Shown piece by piece: positions 1-13,005 of a DNA stretch of 64,000 nucleotides (position 1 is the first letter of the stretch; every line of letters starts with the position of its first letter). This DNA is from Capitulum mitella (taxonomy: Eukaryota; Arthropoda; Thecostraca; Pollicipedomorpha; Pollicipedidae). The position numbers and the translations under genes are program-made. The notes under the pieces are model-generated. The model had not been told where the DNA came from. It saw only the letters and a program-made list of their open reading frames with translations, and searched no databases. The stretch is taken from the NCBI GenBank assembly GCA_030062745.1, contig CP099846.1, positions 24,593,701-24,657,700 of the forward strand, written 5' to 3'.

Positions 1-475
1 GCGACACTGTCTCCGCCTGATAGGACGATTCAGGTTTCTGCCAGTGACCTTCATGCTGTCACAAAACGTTACATGCTGGCTGAATGGCAGAAGATGTGGG
101 ACCAAGAGAGAAGTAATAATGAGTTGAAGGCTATGAAGCCCAAGATAGAGAACTGGGCGCTGTCTCTCCGAAATGCTAGAAAGGAAGAAATGACTACGTC
201 CGGTCTACGCATCGGCCATACCTACAACACACATAAATTTCGCCTAAGCAACACAGCAGATGTCCCCACGTGTCAGAGGTGCGGAGACCTGTTGAGTGTG
301 AAGTATGTACTTGTCGACTGCACTCTGCTCAGCTCAGAAAGACAGAGATTCTTTGGGCGCTCCGCAACTCTGACATCTGACATCGCTTATAGGTGAATTT
401 CCCGACATTGAGCTTGGTGTCATAACACAGTTCTTAGCTACGATTGGACTGCATGTCATTTATTCTCCCCAATAG
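1..475 (+). pseudogene. 3' end of a jockey-like non-LTR retrotransposon ORF2, frameshifted
   Basis: The frame is open from the first base of the window, so the element is cut by the left edge. The encoded peptide matches the extreme C-terminus of arthropod jockey/I-type LINE polyproteins, downstream of the RNase H domain. It has a SASDLHAVTKRYMLAEWQ block, a G-L-R-I-G-H-T block, then the cysteine motif CQRCGDLLSVKYVLVDC. The usual histidine of that CCHC-like motif is a tyrosine here. The frame stops at 394-396, but the expected C-terminal continuation (GEFPDIELGVITQFLATIGL) follows in frame +2 from 392 and ends at a stop at 473-475, so a single-base shift broke the frame. About 100 bases after 475 resemble a LINE 3' UTR ending in a run with AAACCCAA. 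This is a dead copy. The family assignment is from remembered motifs. Confidence 0.75.
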
Positions 476-1260
476 ACGCTTACTACCATGTATGTCAACT
501 TCTTGATTAGATAGCCCATGTGACCAGTGCGAAATGGCCGCAGTAGCCGAAGAGCTGTATGAAACCCAATCACCATCATCGTGGTCGTAGCACGATGTAG
601 CGTCTATGACGAAATCTGCAATCTTCGTACAGACAGGAAAACTGATATACTACGATGTATGGGGCCCTTAATCACTTCTCCATCCATTTTATAAGAGGTG
701 TTTCGTCTGGTCTTGTGGAATAGGTTTATGCACGGTTTACGAGCTGGAGTTGGGCGTTCATTCCTCGTCATCTCCATGCGCCTTTTGATTTGCTCATCGA
801 TTGACTGGTTAGAACAGCCATTATCTACCAAAATTTATTTCACCCTATTCAGTTTCGCGTCGAGCGACACCCATTCCGAACAGTTACGGAAAACACGCCT
901 AAGAAATCCTTTAATGACGTTAAGCTTATACCTTAAGATGTAAAATATAATAAGACATGTATATGATATATACGTCTTAAGACATCTATCTTAAGATCAT
1001 AACTTATATAATTGAAAACTTGCCTTTGGTAAGTACTACCCGCAAGGATTCATTCTGAGGATGAAAAATGTATTTTTCGAAACGTCATTGTACGTTCTAT
1101 ACTATATGAGTGACTTTGTAAACCTGATATCGAAATTCTCAAAGATATGGAAAGCGACAGCCCGAACCATCGAAAAAACTCTGAAGAAACTAGTGAAAGC
1201 CGAGACGACCGTCTCGTTTAACGAAACGTGTAAAAATTGGAATATTCCACCTCATTTTAC
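476..1260. other. Non-coding stretch after the LINE; no gene recognised
   Basis: The first ~120 bases are probably the LINE 3' UTR. Around 950-1010 there is a small AT-rich palindromic patch with CTTAAGA repeats on both strands. Open frames here lack splice signals or recognisable motifs. Confidence 0.5.
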
Positions 1261-1261
1261 A

Positions 1262-1318
1262 AATATATATCTATATATATATATGTATATATATGTATAT
1301 GTGTGTGTGTGCGTTCAT
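1262..1318. repeat. (TA)n/(TG)n microsatellite
   Basis: An imperfect TATA/TATG run passes into TGTGTGTG. It is simple-sequence DNA directly upstream of the transposon-like segment that begins near 1336. Confidence 0.85.
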
Positions 1319-1335
1319 ATATCATTAAGTGGTGG

Positions 1336-1500
1336 GCACGGTTCTGCGGGTGCGTTAACGGCTATTTAGCGAAACTAACTTTTTCGCTAGCGGATTAGCG
1401 TTTCCGCTACCTTTGAGAACCAGTGGCGGACCTACTAGCCTCTGCTAAATTTAGTTCCGCTAACTTTAAGTCCGCTAACATTTTCTTCGCCAATAAAGTA
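1336..1500 (+). repeat. Subterminal repeat cluster, possible 5' end of the hAT element
   Basis: The motif CCGCTAAC / TAGCGG recurs many times on both strands within about 160 bases, right after GTGGTGGGCACGG. Clusters of short subterminal repeats next to a terminal sequence are typical of hAT ends, and hAT transposase remnants follow from 2392. I could not find a matching inverted terminus after 4730, so the link is inferred. Confidence 0.3.
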
Positions 1501-2391
1501 AATAAAGCCAAACGGCAAAAACATTTGTAAACCCTAAAATCATGCATGTTTCTTCCTGCCTGTCACGAGCGTGTCTGCAACAGTTAGTCGAGCACGTTAT
1601 TGGCTGACGACGTGTAAGCACAAGACGTTGCTCGACGCAGCAGCAACTGAGCAGAATTGTGCAATTCTACACTTCAGTTCAAGGCCATAGAGTGTCCAGG
1701 CACCGGCACTTGAAACGGCCCTGGAATCCCTGACGTCGCTGAACCACCAACGCCCGAGCCAACGGACACGTGCGTACAAATTTTCCATATTCATCGCTCA
1801 TTATCGGCTTCTCCAATTAGGTTGACAAAAAAAATTGCATCACGGGAAACTTATTTCATAAACTTTCCAAACATGGCGTTTTTAGGGCCCAGAAAACCTA
1901 GTTTGTGGAAAATAAAATGTTATACAAAGCCTTGCGCCCCCTCTAGGCAGCGCGCCGATTAGCAAGCGTCCGCGTTGGATGGAGCCGAACGTGATCCGTG
2001 CGAACATGATTGGTGGAGACGACTTGACGTCCTGTGACGTCACTGGTGCGGAATGACACCGTTGTTCCCATGCAAGTGTCAGCCCCCTGGTGCAGTTCAC
2101 TTACGACATACGCTGTCGTAAACATATTTTCATCAGTTTAATGAGTCTGCAAGCTTTCGCAATGGAAAGTGAGGGCAATTTTGTTCGGCCTGAGGTTGTT
2201 GGGCCGGTTGAGTAGCCTGCAGGGGTTGTTGGTGAGGCGGAGACCGCTCAGGCTGAGGGCCAGGTTCTCCAGGACTAGCCCGACCAGGAGTACCAGAGCC
2301 CGCGGCTGCTACTGGAGGACTGTTTCGTCTTTAAGTCAGGGGTTAAGAGGAACGCCAGCTTTTTGTGCCTCCGGTTCGTCTTGTGCCAGCC

Positions 2392-4730
2392 AAGCAGGCC
2401 ACTATTACGGGAAACGCCTCGAGCATCTGCAACTTGAAGTCGCATGTCAAGAGGAACCACCAAGAGCGTGCCATCCAGTTTGAGAAGATCAAGGCCGGCT
2501 CTTTCCGTGGGAAACACAAGGAATCTTCTGGTAGCAGTGCCAGTAGCAGGAGCAGCAGCCAGTTGTCGCAGCCATCTGCAAAAAAATACGCTAGCCCACC
2601 ACTGGTGAGACGTTTCGCCAATCATCTGTTGGCACTGGCGCCCGTCAGTCTGTGGTGGACACAGGAGCTGTGGACCTATTCGTCTGCGACATGCACCGCT
2701 GCATGTAGCGAAGCCTCCCACCTTTGTCAGCCTAAGACGCTGAACCCAGCAAGACGTCGATTTCCCCCTGCACCCTGAGCAGGAGGAGCTTGGCCAGCCA
2801 TGGGCAGCTGGAAGACTATTCGATATATGTATATATATATATATATATATATACATATATATATTGCAATGTAAACTTGCTTTTTTATTCAAATTTTTTC
2901 CATTCTGGTGCAACCTTGTCTCATCAAAACCTTTAGAACCGCATTTTCATTATAGTTAGGATGATTTTCATGTTTTTATTTTTAGCCGTACTAGGAAGGT
3001 ACCACAATAATTCCAAAATCGACGTTTTACATAATTTCGACCTTTCTAAAGCGGCTCATGATATCTTAATATTATTGCCAATTGTTGTAATGCTGTTTAA
3101 TACTGAGTTTATTTCAATTCTAAGATTAATCAACATTAATAGACATAGTCACTCAGTACTCTTTTTAGTCATTATCTTTTCATTTTGTAATTTATGTCTT
3201 TTTAAGTTCATAATTATTAATTAGGTTTTGCTGAAGGGTGTCCAATGGGTGGCGACCACCGCGCACTGCTGGTCGGCCCACATGTCCTACCTCGATGACG
3301 GCACACTGGCCGCACCCCAAGACCCGCACAAGACAGCACGCCGTCCTGGCTTGCTCTCGGCTCAGGGGACGTCGCACCTTTGATTGTTTTTGTATATTTT
3401 TGTGTATTTGATTTGATTGTTCTCGCTCAGGCTATGGCGGACAACCATAGCAAGTTCCACCTGAAGCGCGAGGTAACCAGGACCACAATGAACAACGGCA
3501 AGAATTTTTCCAAGGTGTCTCTAAAGTCAAATACAGGAGCTGAACTCTTGCCAGCTATTCCCGAGCATACTGCCCATCCGGACGTGGGGGGCGTCAAGGA
3601 TGTGGACCTGGACGTGTATCCCGAATCTGGGGCTAAGAACGAGGAGAACGTGGAATTTTCTGTTGAGGCTTTCCTTGACGAATCGAAAGGCCTGGGCCAC
3701 AACCTGCCAGTGCACATGAGATGTGCGGCCCACACATTCAACTTGGTAGCCAGCGTGGATGTCGACAAGACGCTTAACAGCGCTTCATTCAAGTCGGCCT
3801 GCAGAAAGGCACAGGCGCCCTGGAACCGGTAGAGCCAGAGCACGGTGTCGGCAAACAGCACTGTTGAACAATTTGAAGAGGGGGCTGGTGGTCCCCAATA
3901 ATACCGGATTGAACTCCGCCTATGACTCTGCTGTACTCAAAGACCCGCTGCCGAAGAAGAGGGGAGCTGCCTACAGGAGGATGACGCAGATGAAGCTGCA
4001 GACCTTTACTGACTCTGAGGCCGGCTTTCTAAAGGAGTACGCTCAGGTGATGTCCAATGTTGTCAATGCCTTGGATAAGATCCAGGGAAGGACCCTTTCG
4101 GGGCCCTTCAGCCAACTGTCGCGGCTACTGCCATGAAGTTGAAGGAGACCGAGTCCAAAGGTCTCCTGTTCTTCAGTTCTCTGGTGGACGAGATGCTATA
4201 TAGATAGGCAGATATCACGAAAAGGTTTACCCCTCCGGTCTGGCTGCTGCTTACCGCCCCAGGTTTCACCTGTTCTGGCTCGAGAAGCATAATCACAGCT
4301 AACTCTGCAAGGTAAAGAAGGTCATGGGGACCGCCATGGAGACAGCCGTACGGGAGACCAATGAGGAGGGCAGGAGCTCCACCAGCATTAGGATGAGAAA
4401 GACGATTTCTTCGTTAGCATCACTCAGTCCTAGGGGAGCAGGAGCTATAGGTCACTGAAGACCAGGGCACAGAATTTGGTAAAGACCTGGCTGGAGGCTG
4501 GAAGGAGGTCCTGACCGAGGTCGCCTTATTTGGTGAGCGTTTTGATCGACCTGTTCATCAAGTACAACACAGCCATTCCATCCAGCGCTGCAGATGAGCG
4601 CCTCTTCTCCATAGAAAAGGACATCTTGAGGACCAAGAGAACCACCCTGTCAGATGCCAGCTTTGAGAGACTGGTATTCCTGAAGGTTAACCAGCTCACG
4701 TTGAAGGGATGGAGAAGGAACAGGAGGTAA
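2392..4730 (+). pseudogene. hAT-superfamily transposase, multiply broken
   Basis: Pieces of one hAT (Ac-like, BED-finger) transposase occur in the right order across three frames. The tail of the BED zinc finger (ICNLKSHVKRNHQERAIQ) lies near 2425-2480. The WVATTAHCWSAH block of the catalytic core is near 3246-3282, and MRCAAHTFNLVAS near 3715-3756 is the segment before the insertion domain. NNTGLNSAYDSA and FLKEYAQVMSNV follow at about 3898-4060, then RFHLFWLEKH near 4262-4293. The C-terminal dimerisation domain (SSAADERLFSIEKDIL) covers about 4530-4728. In-frame stops and frame changes separate the blocks. A (TA)n microsatellite and an AT-rich insertion (2820-3230) interrupt the N-terminal third. 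The BED cysteines are not intact. The element cannot encode an active transposase. Its right terminus and target duplication were not found. Confidence 0.85.
2820..2865. repeat. (TA)n microsatellite inside the hAT remnant
   Basis: An alternating TATATA run with a few ACATAT interruptions. It marks the start of the AT-rich block (to about 3230) that separates the BED remnant from the catalytic-core remnant, so it is probably a post-insertion expansion or part of a nested insertion. Confidence 0.85.
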
Positions 4731-5260
4731 AGCTAGAGTGAGTGCATTACCCTTGATGAAATACCGCAGCTCTTGTGGTCTAGTAGGCTTCTGGTTTTAT
4801 GTGTGTTTTGGACATCTCTAGTGCTCTTGTTGGCCTGGTGCATCCTAGTGAGTCTCGTGGTGCAGTTCTTTCATGTGTTTTTTGTGGTGTTATGGACCTT
4901 ATTGGAATAGTGGTCTTATGGCCCTAGTGGTTCTTGTAGTCTTCATGTCATTGAGATGATCTCGCCGTTTCGGTCCACTGCAGAGTGCTTGGCCAATTGA
5001 GCAGGTGGCACTGCCTGCAGCTGGGATGATTAATGGACATGACAAGAACAGTTGTCCCTCCTATTTCACACCTGACTGTTTGCAAAATTTCAAGGCCCTG
5101 AAACTGCTTTTGAAAGATACTTTGATATTTAACACCTTTATAACATAAGAACCAGTATCTACAAATAATCAGCGCAGTTGCGCAACAATATTCCAAGGAA
5201 CACAGAGCACATGAACGCAGAAAGACAGCAAAGCGCCTTAAAATTCAACCGTAAAACGAC
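4731..5260. other. No gene recognised (possible hAT 3' flank)
   Basis: The sequence is moderately T/G-rich, with repeated short phrases such as CTTGTGGT and CTAGTGG between 4770 and 4940. No terminal inverted repeat complementary to the 1336 end is visible. Confidence 0.4.
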
Positions 5261-5262
5261 AC

Positions 5263-5494
5263 AAGGTCAGTCACGCTCGACCCAGCTCCCGGCTATGGGT
5301 TTCCTGTAGAGGTCCTTCCTCCTGCTGGGCCTTTTGCTTCCGCAGGGTCTGCTCCGCCCACTAAAGGACACGCTTCCTGGCTGCATTTTGAAAATCTTGC
5401 ATTTTCTCATTGAGATATTTTGTTATGTTCTTAGAAGTACATCCTCCTTTGAAGATCCCGTAGTCTTCATGCAGGTTTCCAGCTCTCCCGAAAC
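5263..5494 (-). other. Coding-like remnant or exon of unknown protein
   Basis: On the minus strand a T-rich tract ending in AG (near 5490) is followed by a frame that reads like real protein. It includes AGNLHEDYGIFKGGCTSKN, then an amphipathic helix-like stretch ending KMQDFQNAARKRVL and a stop (5361-5363). Past that stop the same frame continues with WAEQTLRKQKAQQEEGPLQ and stops again near 5263. The charged helical composition on both sides of the stop suggests a single nonsense mutation in an old exon, or a terminal exon with coincidental continuation. I recognise no family. It may be a captured gene fragment in transposon-rich DNA. Confidence 0.3.
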
Positions 5495-5715
5495 AAAACA
5501 AATGATCAATAGTGAGAACAACACCAAATGGTAAGAGCCAGGGCATGTCCATGGTACAATAGGGATTCCTATGGTAGAGCCAAAAAGCCGAACCGAGGTT
5601 AAATTTGTACAATAAAAATGAGTCGTTAAGAATATTTCTTTTAAAATGACGATTTCGTGAAATGTGAAGGCCGAATATCACAAAGCTGTCGTACTGACCG
5701 TATGTAACTTGCAAC

Positions 5716-5856
5716 TGGGGTCGACTCCGCCCCGAATCGCAGTGTTATAATTGAGTCAACTCTGGTTCTGACTCAACAGATTCGACTCGGCTCTGGCTCG
5801 ACCAAATTTTGGCTTACTCTTGAGTCGATTTCAACTCAGAGTCGGAGTCACGTACA
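5716..5856. repeat. GAGTC/GACTC-rich subterminal repeat patch
   Basis: About ten copies of GACTC or GAGTC occur in both orientations within 140 bases (GTCGACTC, GAGTCAAC, GACTCGGC, GAGTCGGAGTC). This layout is typical of one end of a hAT-type non-autonomous element. A partner end was not found. Confidence 0.5.
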
Positions 5857-5859
5857 AGC

Positions 5860-7545
5860 CTGTCGCCGACACGTCGACATGTCAAGGCTTGCGTTCAGCA
5901 TTGATGAGACCACCAGGATTCAGCCCCGTTTATGACCAACGAGAGCTATCTCTTGTGCAATCGGATCATCTCGGATGGAATAACTCACGCATGCGAGGGC
6001 CTTGCCAGCCTTGGTATGAGCTTTAAGTAGGTCCTGTTGGCGGCGCACGCGCGGCTAGCGCCGTCTCATGGAAAGCTAGTACCGGTCGTAATCGGCCAGC
6101 GGATCATGACCACCTTCCGGCTTTGGAAAATCTGCAGACACGAGTGTCTTCCGGCTCAGAGGAGCGTGTTGCCACAGAGCAGTGAGCATTCAGGTCCTCG
6201 ATCGACGAGTCGTGGAGCGGTTCTGTTCCGGTCGTCGGGGACTGCTCTGGTCGTCGGGGGCGTCTCCGGCGACGAAACCGGGCCAGGACCAATGACGTTA
6301 CCGGTCGCCAGCCGCCCGCTGTCTGAGCGGAAGGCACGCGACGACGCCTCCACCGTCGGCGCGACCTGGAAGCTGGAAGCTGGAAGCCCCACGTTTTCAT
6401 GGCTCTTCGACCAGGTGTATTGTCCCACTGACGGCAGGCAACCGTGCAAGAGATGCAGGAAAAGCAACTAGCCTTGAGCCGAACTCGTGCCCCTCCAGCT
6501 CGTCGCCAGTCTCCGACCGACACTTTCTAGAACTTGTCCTTCCATGTTTCTGACCAATATTACGCACCACCGGGAGAACGTGGGAAAGGCGTCTTTGGAA
6601 ACGATGATCCTGCAGAATGCGGAAGGTTGGCAAAGCTCATCACGAGGATCAGTGAAGGTCATGCTGAAGCTTCTGTTAGGACAGCGCAGTTCTATTGTCT
6701 CGTTAACTTTTCGTTTGTCTTTCATTCTCCATTGGGAGCGAAAGCGTGGGACAGGAAAGAGGAAAGGGAAGCATAAAGTGGTGTCTGACGACCCAGTTCA
6801 GACGGCGAAATACGTAAAGTTACCGATGGTGATCTGATATGGGCATACAATGTCGACGGGGACCTTACCAAAAAAATCGCATTGGCTTTGTCTATCTCGC
6901 GACTTCCTGGGACGGGAGGAAGGGGCGTCGGACGCTCCCACTTTTTTTCTTCCGGATAACTCTAAACAAACGGCGCAGCAGGCAGGGGCGTTGATTTGTA
7001 TTCTTTTGAGAGGGCCCTGCTCTCCCCCATTGTTGATTTGGGCCCCGTCAAAACGTTGGTTTGGGCCCCCAAATATTTTCTGCCGGTTTTTAAGTAAATG
7101 GGCAATAATAACGAAAAGAATGGTCGCAATAGATAAGAGATAGGCAAAAAGTATAGAATAAAACATCTTATTTGATATCTATATCAAACAAAAAACAAAA
7201 ACAAAATAACAAAACTTAGTAACAAAAAACTTACAAATATCCATTGATCAAAACAAAGTGGGCTAAAGCCGTTCAGAAACCCACATTTGGGGGAGGTTAG
7301 GTTGTCGGACCCTCGGCTCGGCCCCCAATTATTTACAGAATTCGGCACCTTGCGGCACAGCTTTGTAAAATTCTCAGCATTCGTAATACATTTTCTGTGC
7401 GTATTTTCTCGGACTTTTGTTTTTTAGGTCATCCAAGAACATGCCAAAGTAACTTAGATTTTCGCGTTTTTTGCCATGTGTTCTGATCCTCCTTTTTTTA
7501 CTGTTTTCCGTTATCAAAATATTAGTAATGCGAAAGATTATTGGT
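5860..7545. other. No gene recognised
   Basis: The 6040-6480 part is GC-rich and open in several frames, with no recognisable motif and arginine/proline-rich translations typical of chance frames in GC-rich DNA. The 6850-7150 part contains TTGGGCCCC repeats near 7036-7070. The rest is mixed AT-rich DNA. Confidence 0.4.
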
Positions 7546-7548
7546 AAA

Positions 7549-7692
7549 TAAGATAAGATGTAGATAATATATATAATAATATGATAAATAATATTAAATA
7601 ATAATATGATATATATCTTTTATATTATATATTATATAATATATAATATATTATATTACATATAATATATTATATTGTATAATATTATAAGA
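7549..7692. repeat. AT-rich simple-sequence tract (TAATA/TATAT)
   Basis: About 140 bases are almost entirely A and T, with overlapping ATAATATTATAT palindromes able to fold into hairpins or cruciforms. Confidence 0.85.
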
Positions 7693-7699
7693 TATAGAA

Positions 7700-10600
7700 A
7701 GATAGATGCGGACGATGTGCAGCGTGTACCATAATGTCATCACAGATCAGTGTAGTCAGCCCATAACACCGCTCCAGCTCATCACACGCCAAACTTATGT
7801 CACTGCGTTTGTTTAGATATGGTGTTAATTTGGGTCGAAAACCAGTTGTTCCAGCCGTCTGAAGACCTTCCAATGCAAGCGCACCAATGCAAGCAAACGA
7901 TGGGGTTTTATATATTTAAGTCTGTGAGCTTCCACGGGCCGTATTAGCCATACTTAAAAGTAACATTGAATCGACGTGTTACTGCCGTATGACTTTTGTT
8001 AACTTTTGCCACCACTTTTCACAGGAAGACGTGTATAAGCACTCTATGTATACCTGTTAACGTATTTCGGTGTTTTATGTCTGTGATCTCCGATTTGTAC
8101 GCAGAAAAACTCACGCCTTCAGTCGGTCAAACTTTGACCTTTGACGCAACCTGTACCTAACTAAATTAGGTATAATATTAAGGATAAGATATAACATTAA
8201 AATTTAAAAGTGTGGTGCCCGGACTCATATAACTGAGGTTGAGTTATTAACGTTTGAATCAGCCGAATCAATAGCCTGTGAAATTACTGGACGGGGCGTT
8301 CCAGCCCGCAAGTGCAAGGTGGCGAAAGATGCCAACCACCACCGTTTTAAACGGCGCAGCAGGGGCAGCAGACTACCGTTTTAAGTCTGGCATGATTCTC
8401 AGAAGGGTGGTGCATCTGAAACATGCATCTCAACCGTTCCCTCGAAATAAGCTTACGGTCTGCTATATCTGGAAGAGCCACACCACGGCACCGTGGGATT
8501 GAGATGCCTTTATGATTCAGCCAGCAAATGCTTGAACATAGCTGTCGAATGAGACTTTTATGTTATATTGTGTGTCTAGTGAATATACTGGGAGATCTCA
8601 ACGCAACGCAGTACGGTATGCGATGTAGTATACACTGGAAACAGTTTGACCAGCCCTCTTATTGTCACAAGCTGGTTGCTAATGAAGCCATTGAAAGAAG
8701 TAGCAGAAACGATAATCAAATGAACTTCGTAAATGATTTCATTATATACGAGCACCTGGATGATGGAACTTGAACTGTATCTAATTCAAATGCTACCCCG
8801 GTTTCGTCTCAGGTGCATTTTTTTCATAAAGTTATCCCGAACGCGCTGAAGTGGGGAACGTTGGCACGAGCTTTCATGCTAAGCCGAGCTTGTTGCTAAA
8901 CCCTGTCCTGACCTGACCCTGACCCCGGCACCCAAGTAGGGTCAGGGTCCAAATACGGAGCTGGCGCTGATGGGTCTTTATCATGCCGTGCGGCTCCACC
9001 ACACAGCTGACACGGTACACGGGTTGACCCTTTCGGTTTTGGACTAGATATAAATGCCCGTCCTGGGACTTGAAGTCAGTGCCCGCCATGCAACGGACCT
9101 GTTGTCCAGCTCCTTATTCATCAGGCCACGGCGGCGGCTGATGGGTAAGGAACATCTTGCTGTTAGGACAAACATAATATGTTTGTCTTAATAGCAGAAA
9201 CTCAAGATGATTCGCGTCTCGTAGCCAACCTCCGACAATGTGGGCGCGAAAACCCAGCCGTTGCGCAGGCGTCCTTTTTGAGCGTTGCCCTGTCGCGGTG
9301 TGAGCCTGTCCCAAGACGCTGGGGTTCTCTGGAGGGCTTCAGGAGCGGGATCACGAGGATGTTCGAAACGGAAGTTCCAGATTTGCAACTTAGCTGCCGA
9401 TAGTTGTACGCCCAGAAGCCTTTTCCTCGCGAAAGTGATACAGAGTGGAAATGAGGTATGACGGAGGATCCTGGGGGAGGGTTAGACCCCACACTTTTCA
9501 GGGATTTAATCGTAGACCTGAGGAAATGCTTGAAAATAATTAGCCTGAAATTTTGGTCAGGCACCCATGGTTTTCCAAAACCTTTAGTCATGATCTGAGT
9601 AGCTGAATAGTTTTGACTTGGCGGTTTCCATTTATGGTCATGCGTATCGGGCCCCAATGTTTCATTTGAGACTTTCTGCAGTTTTGATATGCATTTTCTA
9701 CGTAACTCAAGATAGGGAAACATATGTGGCATGGCACAAAACACTGTTGCTTTTGTGTATCACACACTTCTCTTTATCTTATCTTATAAAACATGCCCCA
9801 CAATATGGCAATGCCTGGTGGTTGTGGATGATGGGATGTCTATTACATGTCTACGAGTATCCATTTGTTATGGCTTGCTAACGGGGAAGCATTTGTTTTT
9901 GGCAAAACTGTAACAAAGACAACGATCACAACTAAAAAAGGAATTTAAAGCTTCGGACTGAATATGTTGCAGAAGTGCTCCACAGTAGTGTCAGAATAGT
10001 TCCAACGTGAAGCGACTTATGAAATGGCATATTTACGTCCTCATCTCTCAAATTTTGACGTAAATGTGAGGTCATCTCATGCTCCGGAGCGACCTAAAAA
10101 CTTTTGTGGCCCATCTAGGCAATGGTCAATAAACTAAAGCCTCAGCCTCGGAGGTCACACTACAAAGCAGTTCGTTAGTCACGTTCGGCAGTACAGGGGA
10201 CAGTTGGTACGAACACCTCCCCAGCCGTTTCCAGAGCTGACGTGACAGGGCAATGCAAAAATGAGATTGTTCTTAAGTCTTTTGGCCGCATGATGATGCC
10301 CAGTTTAACCCTTTTAAGCCGCCTACTGACCGTACAGGGTACCTCTAAAGAAGCCATGTCAGTGGATTCCGGTTTCCGTTGGATCCCATGACACGTAAGC
10401 TACAGGGCGCCTTTGGGGGTCCCAAAACGACTTTTCACGAGGCGCAGGGGCTAAAACTAGTGTCGCTATGAACAGCAGCGCTTCAGACTGCTTCGTCATT
10501 TCTCTGAGGTTGATTTAAGGTCGACAAAGGTCATCTATCCTTTGACTTCGGCCCAAAATCCATGAATCCTTGACTTCGGCCCAAAACGATCTTGACTGAA

Positions 10601-12835
10601 ACCAGGGTTCAAGTGCGGATGTCACTGCCACCATGGATTAAACCCATGAATAAAAAAACGAGTAAGAATGAGTGTCTTGAAACACTTCAAACGTTTGTTA
10701 CACGATGACAACAGTCGCGGTATCTTGATTTCTCCAAGACATGCTTTCGAGAAAAATGGTGTTGATCAGTGGCCTGTCGTTTTACTCCATTTTTTGAAAC
10801 ATATTTATTTACTCAAAGAAATTGAAGCATTAGACGAGTGGCCATAAAACTTCATCGTATGCTACCTAATAATCGCACCTGTGCAAGAATATCTTTAGAT
10901 CACTGTTACAACTGGTTTTACTAGATATATTGGCGCCATATTTGAAAAACCGGCTGCATAAATTTCACTCATGGTGGCCTTGTGTGAGGCCACAGATGGT
11001 AAAGATTGTTGATCTCCCGTGACATAACACATTCTGAATATTACGGTTCATCTCGTATAACCAGTGTGTTGATATAGATCGTAAAGACGAAGACACAACA
11101 AAATCATAAAACATAATTGCCTTTTCGATGTCATATTCACATGACCCTGGATGACTTACGTACCAAAATGTGCGCAACTGGCATGCCGAGAGGCGACGAA
11201 AATATGACGATGCTCTGCCGTTTGCTAAGCGAATAATGCTGCAAAGAAAGGTGAGGGCGACAGCACGCTCCGTAGCAATGTGAGGGGTAAAATGTTTGCT
11301 TTAAGTCCGATTTTACGGAAAAATGTGGGTTGCGTTGTCTCGAACAAATACAGTGTGATCCAGTGAGACAGGTGCGTCGTTAAGTCCGATTGAAACACAG
11401 TCTTTATATCCGTCATTGTGGAAAATTGAGAAAAATGCCCGTCATTGCGTCGTTTTCGTAAGGTACCTACATTCTCCCTCAGAGGCTTCCTTTCGCATTT
11501 CCGTCTCTGGCAGCACATGAGATCACTGGTAGCGCTACCGACGCTGTTGGTCGCCATGTAACGACAGCATCATCAATACGAGACCGCCTCTGTCGTCGTC
11601 CGTGCTCCAGTCCGAGACTCTCACGTTCGGACGCCACGGCCGTCATGCGTTTCGGGCCCGCGTTGGAGTCCGAGAGGGGTTTGACCTTGAGACCACAGCG
11701 CGCGGGCAGACGACGTCCCTGCCTAGTGCCGTCTGCGGTCGCCTCTCCCAGAGGATTGCAACCCCGGCCAAGGCAGGATGCGGCCCCGCCGATCGAATGG
11801 GTAAGCCTCGGACACGGCCGTGGGGAGCATAGCACGGTCTGACACAGCGGGACAACGTGACGGCATCGGTGCCCAGCTGATCCACGGCTCAGCGCACAGT
11901 GGATGTGCATGTCAAACGGCCAGTGATGCTCTTGCCGGAATGATTATCCTCGGGCGCACCTGTATTGTCTTCCAGCCAGGGTTTTTGTGCTGGCGATCCG
12001 CTGCCACGCTGGAACGGTAAGCGCTGACTGATGGCCAACTGACCGTGTTTTCAGTGACTGTTAGAAGCCAAAGGCTTGAAATCGTGAGGCAGCGGATCGG
12101 CGAGATCCGATTTATGGCCAGCTCGTCCCGTCGCACAGTACAGGCACCTGGGATTAATTCGCCTATCTTCGGCCTTTTACAGTAGTTTAGTGATTGAGGG
12201 CGGCACGTAGAACTAACTGCCGTGCAGAATGTCTTGTTTATGACGGACACTATAAAACTGACTGACGCTGCGTCTTTGCTGTGTATAAATAACATTCAAA
12301 GCAAAAACGAACCTCGAGGAGCAATGGCACGAAAGAGGCGTCTTATGTAATGTTGATACAACGACGGACGTGCGGTTTCGTCCAGCAATCTCGTTTCTTG
12401 CCAGCCGAGGGGTGAAAGCCGTTTCTTGGCGTGCCTGTTTTGAACTGCTAGTAAATGATTCAGGTCACGAATGCGGGGTCTGACTAGGATGGCATTGGAA
12501 CTCTTTCGCACAATTTGGAAAACAATACGTTAGACCACCGAGTTATGACGCCATACTCAAGGTAAAACATACTCTGGTTTTAAGTTCCATGATCTGCTTT
12601 TTGACCTCTTCCGCAGTAGCCTTCCCCTAATACAAAGTCAGTTTTTGAAACGGGACTTACTGCTTTTTAGTATCATTAAAGAAACCGGCCTGTGAAAGGC
12701 CAGTAGCCTTTTAAAGTCAGGTGAATTCATTATCATTACTTGACCGCACATTGATCTAGATCTGTCTGATGATAGCTACTAGAGTCAGTAAGTGTTCTGT
12801 AGAACAGGTCAAAGAGGACCATGTTCCAAAAACGT
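7700..12835. other. No gene recognised
   Basis: This is repeat-poor looking intergenic DNA. Open frames at 8528-8773, 9202-9744 and 11479-11910 were examined; they have no known motif and no convincing splice context. The 11520-11910 stretch is locally GC-rich, with imperfectly repeated CAGTCCGAGA / GAGTCCGAGA words in the same orientation (near 11610 and 11667). Confidence 0.4.
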
Positions 12836-13005
12836 GATCTTAGAATAAATGCCAAAGTGCCACAGAGTAGCATAACATTTTGTAAACTGCACTGATTAAG
12901 ATGAAACGTGCTACATTGATAGAAAATGTCAAATACAACAATTCTGATATCTCGAATTTTTCGGAAATACCAAGATCGTTGACCGTAGGTCAGATAAACT
13001 TTGCA
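12835..13005. repeat. Dispersed repeat family, copy 1 (second copy near 63210-63340)
   Basis: The segment containing TCTGATATCTCGAATTTTTC, then CGGAAAT and GTTGACCGTAGGTCA, is clearly alignable with CTGCTATCTCAGATTTTTCG, GGAATTTTCC and ATTGACCTAAGGTCA near 63280-63330. Both lie in the same orientation and end in an AGGTCA-type half-site. The family is unnamed and has no visible terminal inverted repeats. Confidence 0.5.

Noticed and set aside
8528..8773. 81-codon plus frame with a signal-peptide-like MRLLCYIVCLVNILG segment
   Set aside because: No conservation clue, no promoter or poly(A) signal noticed, and length is within chance for AT-rich DNA.
9202..9744. 180-codon minus-strand frame
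   Set aside because: No recognisable motif, mixed composition and no splice signals; likely chance.
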